A stretch of 64,000 bases of DNA from Flammula alnicola (lineage: Eukaryota; Basidiomycota; Agaricomycetes; Agaricales; Strophariaceae), in assembly GCA_015499995.1 (NCBI GenBank), contig JADNRV010000019.1:248001-312000 (forward strand), given 5' to 3'. Shown here piece after piece: positions 56,681 through 64,000 of the stretch (position 1 is the first letter of the stretch; every line of letters starts with the position of its first letter). A model generated the notes under the pieces. That model was given only the letters and a program-made list of their open reading frames with translations. It ran no database searches and was not told where the DNA came from. Both the position numbers and the translations under genes were made by a program.

Positions 56681-57931
56681 TTAGACGTATTCATTCTGGG
56701 CAGAAAACTCGAACGCGACTGTAATACTCTCTGAGAGTCGTGCAAATCGTTCCGCCGTCAAACTGTTTAACACATTTTCCACTGCCGCTTCGTTCCTGCT
56801 AAATGACCACCACTCGACTTCGACTGAAACTCGACGTAGCAAGGAGAACCCAGGCCCAGTCAGCACTGCATCGAGATCTGACCAATCGTCTGATCTAGTT
56901 CGGCACGGGGCATCGGTTTGGATGTTTACGATGAGCTTGAACTCTTCGAGGACACTGTTCCTCGAGAGCATTCTCAGCTCATTACTGAGACCACAAAGTG
57001 GATCAAAGTCGTCTCCTGAGACAAGAATATCAAATGTCGCGGATTTAAGTGTCCAGCATGAATTGGCAAGACTTGCAACTAGCCCTGCTAGTGTCAGAGG
57101 ACAATTGTCTGTATCAACCACCTTCGCTAAGCTTTCCAGATGTACGTTGTTATTACACTCACTGAATATAAAGAGGGATTGAAGTTGTGTTGTCGTCTTG
57201 ATAACTTCTTGGACAATGAGAATCTCTCTCGTAAACTCTACCTCAAAGGAAGCACTTTGAAGAAGGCGAAAATCTACAATGGGACCTTGCTCTGGTCCTG
57301 CGGTTTGCAGGAGTGCCTCGAGGGCGCTGTAGCAGCCCGTCTCGGCGTTTAACGAGATTGGCGTGGGGATCTTGTCGCGTATGGAGACGTGTTTGGCTTC
57401 AGGTGAAGTGATTTCAAGCCATTCCATTTGGAGATCGATTAGATTATGGCAATGGAGGAGCGCAGTCGCAGGAAATTTCGTGAAACACCGGATTCTGAGG
57501 TGGGTAATTGTGGGTAACTGGATAAGAGACAGCAGAGACGATCTGATCGAGGCTGGAAATGCACTCCAGTCTGTCCCCCGTTGCGACCAAAGTTGCGACC
57601 AAAGATGGACCGACCGCAGGTCTGAGTGCTTTTGCAGGACATCGAGTACTTTCTGGTCGTCATCGGTGGGGTTGTCCAAAAAATACTCAAGGTGCTTGAC
57701 GTAACGAGCGATATCTGGACTCGTAGAGAGCAAATCATTGAAGTGTCGTGAATTATCCGATTTGTGGGACAATTGGATCGTCGAGAAGATGTGTTTGCGG
57801 CAGAGTGTAAGCAAGGTGTGGCATGTCTGCGAAATTGCCTTGAGAGATCTGGTATCTTCGTCGATGGCTATTGCTTCGATGACAGACTCTATGATATCGA
57901 GCGGAATTGTAGCTGTCGTCCGATACTTCAT
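56681..57931 (-). CDS. F-box-like protein
   Basis: Single exon, ATG at 57931 (MKYRTTATIPLDIIESVIEA), 416 aa. The N-terminal 55 residues are F-box-like ('IPLDIIESVIEAIAIDEDTR...LKAISQTCHTLLTLCRKHIF'). This is another common Agaricomycete class, in which 'LPxDIxxxII...LxxCSLTCxxFxxxCRxxIF' starts the protein. The rest is an irregular leucine-rich body (LPTITHLRIRCFTKFPATAL; LLRRVSVEVEWWSF). An upstream in-frame extension to 58036 lacks an ATG until 57931. No frame break. The SCF-adaptor role is inferred from the family. Confidence 0.85.
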   Translation of the reverse strand: MKYRTTATIPLDIIESVIEAIAIDEDTRSLKAISQTCHTLLTLCRKHIFSTIQLSHKSDNSRHFNDLLSTSPDIARYVKHLEYFLDNPTDDDQKVLDVLQKHSDLRSVHLWSQLWSQRGTDWSAFPASIRSSLLSLIQLPTITHLRIRCFTKFPATALLHCHNLIDLQMEWLEITSPEAKHVSIRDKIPTPISLNAETGCYSALEALLQTAGPEQGPIVDFRLLQSASFEVEFTREILIVQEVIKTTTQLQSLFIFSECNNNVHLESLAKVVDTDNCPLTLAGLVASLANSCWTLKSATFDILVSGDDFDPLCGLSNELRMLSRNSVLEEFKLIVNIQTDAPCRTRSDDWSDLDAVLTGPGFSLLRRVSVEVEWWSFSRNEAAVENVLNSLTAERFARLSESITVAFEFSAQNEYV

Positions 57932-58039
57932 GATTGAGGCAGGAAGGAAACTATAACGTTCTCTGGTCACAACAATGATGGAAAACTCCAGAAAACACCC
58001 ACAAGTTAGAGAACAGAACAAAGGTGGTAAATACAAGTA

Positions 58040-58740
58040 GTGGGATGGCGAGGGTATGTTTAGCCCCCCTTCGGCGTTGATGAAGTTGTGCGTGAGATCT
58101 AATCTCCGCTTTCAACAGGTCCACATACGACCCTTATTGATCAGATCAACTTTCGGCACCGGAAGCTAGATCTCCAGCCAGACCTCAACTACATGTTATT
58201 CCTCAAGCATCACCTTACCTGCAAACGGAGTTGGATAGACAGTCGCTCGCTGGCGCCGCTGGAACCACCATGTATCACTACCCTGTCCATCACCAAACCT
58301 ACGTTCAAAGTATCAACTCGGAGATCGGATCTAACGAGATAGGAGCGTCGGGCAAAACATGAGCGACCCTGGAAGAACAAAGGCAGAAAACTAAGAAGAA
58401 AGTATGACCATGAAATGCAAACGAGGAATAAATACGAGTAACTCTAGATACCAGGACTGGCTGAGAATAGTACATGATCTCCCACCATATACGTAGCGAG
58501 CGGGCATGCGTTTTACTTTGCATTGCGAAGCACATACGAAAATCGAGCAGCAATAAAATTCAAGATTCAAATTTCAACGTGAAATTTACATGATCGACGA
58601 CAACCGAACCTGCCAAAAGAGTAGTAGTCCATATGTATATACAAGGCCTTGACCAAGAAGTGATTTAGGTACGATGAAAAGAGAGCAAGGATTTCAGACG
58701 AGATTGAGGGAATGATAAAGAGCAAAAAGTAAACAGACAT
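58040..58740. other. Intergenic, no gene seen
   Basis: Between the F-box-like gene and the C2H2 locus. No coding signature. Confidence 0.4.
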
Positions 58741-58749
58741 CAACGATAC

Positions 58750-58857
58750 CTACTGCACATCCACCTTACCCGAGCCGGTGCCAGTCAGCAGGAGGTGGTA
58801 GATGGTGATAAAGGCTGGAAAACGGGTCAACGCCATCCAAAGGAGACGTTCACCCAT
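58750..58857 (-). CDS. Short ORF of 35 codons downstream of the zinc-finger gene
   Basis: ATG at 58857, 27 nt after the zinc-finger stop, same strand. MGERLLWMALTRFPAFITIY continues with a hydrophobic helix and ends GSGKVDVQ. It is probably in the 3' UTR of the zinc-finger mRNA, or an alternative last exon. Reported because the composition is that of a membrane-anchor peptide rather than random. Confidence 0.3.
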   Translation of the reverse strand: MGERLLWMALTRFPAFITIYHLLLTGTGSGKVDVQ

Positions 58858-58884
58858 GTTCCGGCCTCCTAAACCAAGTAATGC

Positions 58885-59915
58885 CTACGCCTTCAGCAGG
58901 CGAGAGAACTGTCCCGTCAAATCATTGAAGTAGTTGTCGATCTGGGTGGTCTTCGCCAATCCACAAGAGCGGCTTTCGAGGTGTTGGACGAATCCTGAAA
59001 TCAGCTTGAACTCGGTCTTACACTTTGGACACCTAAACTCGTCGTCATCGTGTGCAGGCGAATTGAGATGTCCGTTAAGACCCGAAAGAGTTCGGAATGA
59101 TTTGTGACAAAGATGACATTCGTACTTTGAGCCATTGAAGGAAGCCTCCGTGGCGATGTAAGTGTGCACAGTACTAGGAGGGCGCACAGGTCCTGTAATT
59201 CGTTTAATGGAAATGTTCGGGACGATGTTCATCTTGTGAACTGCGGCGGTGACGTGGCGTCGGGTAATCTTGTGACATCCAGATTCGATGTGCAAAGCGA
59301 TTCCAGAGGGACTCTTGAACATCCCCGTGCAGAAAGGGCATTTGAAATCGCGTTCGCGATGGGCGAGAGAGTTTTGGTGCTGCGAAGAGTACCCAAATCA
59401 GGAGCGGCAGAAGAAGCACAGTTAAAATGACTCACTTGCAAAAGAGCGGTTTCGGACCCGAAGTCACGAGAGCAGTCGAAACACCAGTTATGTTTCGGTG
59501 AATCAAAAAGGTGCTGATTCAAAGCTACCATGTCAGTGAACTGGCGCTCGCACCCGTTGCAATAAGGGTCATCATCAAAGGAGTCGGAGTCAGAGTCGGA
59601 GTCGGAGTCAGAGTTGGAGTCGGAGTCAGAGAACCCATCGTCGCGCCCATCCATGAACGCTGCCGAGGTATAGTCGTCTGCGTGTCTTGGAGAATTCATA
59701 TGCTAGAGTATCAAGAAATTGCTCAGTCACCTGCGGAACTGAAGCGAAATAACATAACGAACCGATTCCAACGCCATGAGCGACGAGAACGAGAGCTCAC
59801 ACGCCTCGCAGATGAAAGGATTCGCGGTGTGCTGTTTCGCTTTGGAGTGCGACATTAGACCCGAGATAGTCGCGAAGGTCTTGGAGCAAGAGAGGCAGAA
59901 GTGTTCGACGGGCAT
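58885..59915 (-). CDS. C2H2 zinc-finger protein (seven fingers)
   Basis: ATG at 59915 (MPVEHFCLSCSKTFATISGL). Exons 59915-59763, 59702-59436 and 59379-58885 splice in frame to 304 aa. Seven fingers, in order: FCLSCSKTF, FICEACELSF (completed across intron 1 by HMNSPRH), YCNGCERQF, WCFDCSRDF (completed across intron 2 by HQNSLAH), FKCPFCTGMF, YECHLCHKSF and FRCPKCKTEF, mostly with the spacing CxxC-x12-HxxxxxH of the Agaricomycete type. A 20-residue Ser-Asp run (SDSDSNSDSDSDSDSDSFDD) between fingers 2 and 3 is an acidic linker. The last finger ends HLESRSCG, with Cys for the second His. Probably nuclear and nucleic-acid-binding; targets unknown. Confidence 0.9.
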
Positions 59916-59919
59916 CGTT

Positions 59920-60690
59920 TCGATATTGGTGAGGTCGTAAGAAGGGGCTTTTGATGGGGTTAAACAAGGGACATCCTTTATTATATACTTGCGGGAAACT
60001 CCCGTTCCCATCACTGTTATGTATTGTTTGCGACGTGCGGTAGTCTCAAATCTCTCCTGCTCAAAGCTCTGTGCACAGCACAAGGTAGCACCGTCAAGTT
60101 GAACTGGATCCTCTTCGACAAATACCGTCGCAGAGCCAAGCCTCAGGTTTCGTCTTCGACACCCTTTGACTTTTAATCAACTCAATCATTTCCCCGATTC
60201 ATTATCAGTTAGATAACTTAGATTCAAGGGTGCTAATAAGCCTTAGGGAGAGTGTGTCTCAGTCTGTGTGGTATTGGAATTGAAGAGAAGGGTGGCAGAG
60301 GCGCCAGAAGACGGAGTTGTGAGGATATCATTGCGCAGCTCGGAAGCTGAGGAACATTAGATGAAAATCTAGCGATGGGTTTATCGCGGTCGGTTTGGAG
60401 GGGAGAATGTCGGGCGAAAGGGCGATTTTTCGATTCTCTTTCTCCCTATTTCTCCTTCTTTTGCTCTTACATTGCTTTAGAGCACAAGCAGGTTAATTGA
60501 TACATTTACCCCTTTTACATCGGAAACTATCATACAGGACTCGGACATCGGAGGCTGCCAATTAGGGCACAATCATAACGCAACACAAGATCTCCATGGT
60601 TCGAATTTCAGAGTTTTACAATTACAACATTTCTTTCTTCATTGTATGCACGCCATTTCTGATATTTCTCGCCGTCCAGAGCCTTTGGTA
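59920..60690. other. Intergenic, no gene seen
   Basis: Upstream region of the zinc-finger gene. T-rich; no ORF of interest. Confidence 0.4.
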
Positions 60691-60691
60691 C

Positions 60692-61063
60692 TTAACCACC
60701 ATCGCAGCTTCCCTCGGCCATCCTTCCACCGAAAGACTCGAAGCACAAGCTCTAAAGGTTTTATTGGAATGAGTTATTGGATGCAAAGTACGCAAACAAG
60801 CCGGACTCACGTTGACACAGTCACTCTGTGCGATACAGAGCGTGGCTTCACCGCCTTCGCCGAACTAAGGAATGTTTTAAAACACAGACGCGAAACGTGC
60901 ATGCGTCAGTTAACGAGAATGCACTCCATGGGCCGAAACATACGTTTGCAGAGCAGCAGACTTCACTGCCAGGACAGTCGTTGTCGTTGTTACACTCCGC
61001 CTGCGCGGCCGCGAAACCTGCGGCACAGAGCACCATGAGGAGCAACTTGATGTTTAGAATCAT
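60692..61063 (-). CDS. Small secreted cysteine-rich protein (8 Cys)
   Basis: ATG at 61063. Signal peptide MILNIKLLLMVLCAAGFAAA, mature start QAECNNDNDCPGSEVCC. Exons 61063-60944, 60864-60811 and 60751-60692 (introns of 79 and 59 nt) give 77 aa in frame. Eight cysteines in the mature ~57 residues, including a CC pair: C-x5-C-x5-CC, then after 12 residues C-x5-C-x4-C, then C-x14-C. This fits a small disulfide-rich secreted peptide, such as a fungal effector-like or defensin-like protein. Name and target unknown. The first exon read alone runs on into the intron, so an unspliced model would miss five cysteines. Confidence 0.8.
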
Positions 61064-61069
61064 CTATCA

Positions 61070-62395
61070 AGATCGCAGTTAGCGGCATGCAAGTTTTTTC
61101 AAGATGGAGAGGAATAGAAACATACGACGAGAGGTCGTTACGATTCTGAAGTTCAAAGAGCTTCACGTCTTCGTCTTTTATACCAAAAAGCACCGGCTTA
61201 GATCGGCGTAGGTGTATAACCTTTGAGAAAAAGAAGAGTCATTTTCACGGCACGTAGAGTCAAGTGAACATAGATTGAAGTATACATACGCACGTACAAA
61301 CCGTGATTCCCAGTGAAAGTCGGGTCTGAGCAAATCTGGGCTAAATAGGCGATTCATGAGCCAGTCTGCGAATAGATGTGTTTCTCTGCGCTTTGCAGCT
61401 CGGCGCAGTATCCCAGTGACTCCGATACTGATCTGAGTTCCAAATTCAAATGAAATTCAAGTTGTGAAAGAAGATGGTCGATGCCGCCATTTTCTCTCGC
61501 AACTCCCTTGCTCTTCTACTCAGTCCTGACTCCTCCTGAGGCAACAGTCCCAGGTCCATCTAGCGCACTCGTACGGACGTACCCTTCATATATAGCGAGC
61601 AAATTTTTCAAAGTCCCCATTCCTTTCTTTCTTCCCTTCCCCCATGTTGTCCCTCCCTCGCATCATCCGCCAGCGCCTTCTCCCGCCCCATTAACGCGGT
61701 CACAATCGATATTCGGGTGCACGGCTACAAATTCAACACCGTCTGTTCCATTCGACATTCCTTTCCGGTATATTTCAATGAACTGCACATCGTACACTCT
61801 ATCCGTTTCTTGTTTTAAACATGTCTAACCTTATTATTCTGGACAAACAGCCTTCAGAAAGTAAATATATGCGCATTTTTTAACAATTCCCAACTTCAAT
61901 GACCGTGAGTCCGACCTTTCGTTACTTTACCTCCAGAATTACTGACTTTATATGTATCCCGTTCTCTACGTAGCCTGATGTGTCTCACTGTGATGACAGC
62001 ATCTACCGAGGTGCAGTTTTTTCTTCATGTTGTTTTATAGTCGGAATAGCAACTCACTTATATATCCTTGCTTTTTAGTACTATCAAATTTCGGTTTAGA
62101 AAGTGTTACTAGGGACTCTGGAGAGTACGTAGGAGGGCGAGAATGCAGAGTATGTACGGTGAACACTGTATACATAGATACCTGTAATCAATACATATTT
62201 CCTCATACCTCCGCCGATATAAGCATACGAGCGCAGAAAATTCTGCGAGCAGAATTGTAGCTGGTGTATTAATAGATTACCTACAGCAGGGCACAGAATT
62301 CAACGAGAATTCAAGCAGAAAATCGCAGAAAAAATCTGCAGAACGGCCAAAAATGGGGATCTGCTGAGTTTGTCTGGATTCTCAGCGGAGATCTG
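61070..62395. other. 1.3 kb without a supported gene
   Basis: A Pro/Ser-rich plus-strand ORF at 61481-61828 is not supported. From 62225 on, the sequence has CAGAAAATTCTG-like palindromic motifs (see findings). Confidence 0.4.
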
Positions 62396-62398
62396 ATA

Positions 62399-62776
62399 TC
62401 AGCAGATCAGCTCAGACCCGACTTTCACTGGGTCTGACCATTCGAATTCCAGGCGTATGAAAGGAGAGAATGGCTTTACGTTAGCGAGCCACCAGCATAA
62501 GAATTCGACGTCTCGCTCCCGGACGCCTTTCTTCAGGATGTCCCACCAAGGTATTTTGCTTGGGATAAGGCATTTATGGTAGATGTGTGCCCAAAGTTGT
62601 GGCGTAGTGAGAGCCACAAGTCGCCAACTGGAGCAAACGTGGCAGATGAGCATGGGTGCTCGCGTTGCATCTGGCTGTTTCTGATCCAGGGGTTCTTTTG
62701 GGAGGCATTCTAGAAATATATTAAACAATATCTCGTATGGCAGGAGATGAATGCCCGTAAGTCGTGGACGAGACAT
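62399..62776 (-). pseudogene. Truncated F-box gene
   Basis: ATG at 62776 (MSRPRLTGIHLLPYEILFNI). F-box-like: LLPYEILFNIFLECLP, then ICHVCSSWRLVALTTPQLWA. The ORF stops after 125 aa, just where sequence rich in CAGATC/GATCTG motifs begins. Normal members are 400-600 aa, so the leucine-rich C-terminus has been lost. Confidence 0.75.
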
Positions 62777-62779
62777 GTC

Positions 62780-64000
62780 TGCATTTAAACCCTGTAAACA
62801 TCGATTTTTAGTGTTCTTGAGTTACACCAGTCATGAAATGGACAGGCGGACCTTTGTCCGACAAGGATCTTTAACGTGGGGGTAGCTGGGGACACCTGAA
62901 GCGCCGTGGGGAATCCAGCTGGATAAATCTTAGCAAAGATTTATCCATGTCTAGATGAGCGTTAAAACGTAGCAGAAACTCCGCGGAAGGTACTGACAAA
63001 CAAATACAAACAATTCTGACCGCAGCCCAACGTTCGCCCCGGGCCCTCCCCAACTCCTCTCACCACATTGTTTGCATCTTACTTGAGAAATGATGGAATA
63101 GAGCCCCTTAAATATTTGTCAATCTCCCTGATGATGCAAGTAATTCGCTCCCCCGACCCGCGCATGGCAACCAGGCTCTCACCAGACACCAGACCTGGCT
63201 ATCGAACGGAGCTCCCCCGACAAATTCGTATTCTTAGCTCACAATCTGCATCATGATGAGCCAAGGCTCTCCCTTGAATAGTTGCCTTGGAAGCATGGAA
63301 CCTCGTTACTCAGTGCTCAGTGCTCAGTCGTCGTTTGGGTCTCAATAAATGGCTCGGGCAATAGTAAGTCCGTATAATTCTCATCGCCACCTGCATCATC
63401 TCACTTGATGTCGCAAGGACACTCAGTACTCAGTAGCCAACTTCCCAAAACAACTTCCAATAATTTCCTATGGGTCGGCCAGACTCGTTCCGTCACCAAG
63501 TCGTTGACTCTACGCCCTTCCAAGTTGGTTATTATGCGCAATGTCTTGGTCATATGCCCTTCATCCATGCGAGATCTCGAACAGTCACCAGGATTTGGGA
63601 GAATCATTGGTAAGTGTTTCATTTCCGCACACTCTAACCGCCGATGAAGTCAGAAATCAGACGGTTGCCGATCATATTTGCTGGAAACGGCCTGTTGAGC
63701 TCGCCGCTATCTTGAAGGTCGGTCGGAACGCAGTTGAATAACATCAGTTCACCTCGACAACCCGATGCTTTTTCAGTGAGATAGGTAGTCGATTGACGAG
63801 GAACAGCATACGATGTTCTGGATAAGAGTGGGATGAGCGATAGGCACTCTCTCTCTCGTTTTTTGTGCTTGATCCAAAAGATAGGTGAAATTCATCGAAA
63901 CTCCGGGAGAACCCACCACGGAATATATCGTACGTTCCGATATGTCCACAATGCAATCTTTAACTCACATCACCTTTTAACAGACTTGATAACGAGGCGA
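62780..64000. other. Window end, no supported gene
   Basis: Short overlapping ORFs (63401-63647, 63541-63741, 63744-63956) without recognisable features. A tandem CAGTGCT repeat lies at about 63310-63328. Confidence 0.4.

Noticed and set aside
61481..61828. Proline/serine-rich plus-strand ORF
   Set aside because: Low complexity with no upstream promoter or homologue in mind; probably chance.
1..64000. CRISPR array, prophage, integron or bacterial toxin-antitoxin system
   Set aside because: The window is eukaryotic (spliceosomal introns, fungal gene families). No regularly spaced direct repeats or bacterial genes were seen.

Overview
The window is nuclear DNA from a filamentous basidiomycete, most likely an Agaricomycete. 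It has many short GT-AG introns (about 45-65 nt) and very short exons. Its protein families are those expanded in mushroom-forming fungi: F-box/leucine-rich proteins, NACHT NTPases of the 'AFHNS...DPPKCHPNTR' type, DUF6534 membrane proteins, HNH-nuclease proteins and small secreted proteins. No bacterial, viral or organellar genes were seen.

Layout. 0-5 kb: a broken and an intact copy of one F-box-like gene flank a small secreted Kre9/Knh1-like gene. 5.5-13.3 kb: conserved genes for protein farnesyltransferase beta (RAM1), a DUF7137 membrane protein, an HNH protein and a TatD/Scn1-type hydrolase, with a decayed F-box pseudogene at about 8 kb. 13.5-29.4 kb: two intact F-box-like paralogues in opposite orientation lie in an inverted ~1.95 kb duplication. 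Between them are a class-3 lipase, two hypothetical genes, an intact HNH gene and a cis-prenyltransferase (RER2). 29.8-35 kb: two tandem DUF6534 membrane proteins. 36.5-43.5 kb: a third F-box paralogue, a NACHT gene and an intronless F-box gene. 44-48.3 kb: two tRNA-Thr genes and a second NACHT gene. 49.6-58 kb: a decayed and an intact F-box pair, a small secreted protein, a SET-domain remnant and another F-box gene. 58.7-64 kb: a seven-finger C2H2 protein, an 8-cysteine secreted protein and a truncated F-box gene.

Themes. (1) At least ten F-box-like loci, several clearly born by local duplication and several decayed, mixed with two NACHT and two HNH-type genes, mark a fast-evolving accessory neighbourhood. 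(2) A short dispersed repeat occurs four times and has interrupted one F-box copy; part of it resembles the SET-domain ORF at 54.8 kb. (3) Several conserved genes carry single-base frame breaks, nearly all of which a single added base in a short run of one nucleotide would repair. This looks more like consensus error than gene death and should temper pseudogene calls. Other genes in the window splice perfectly in frame.

All gene models were spliced by eye. Families were recognised from memory; no search was run.
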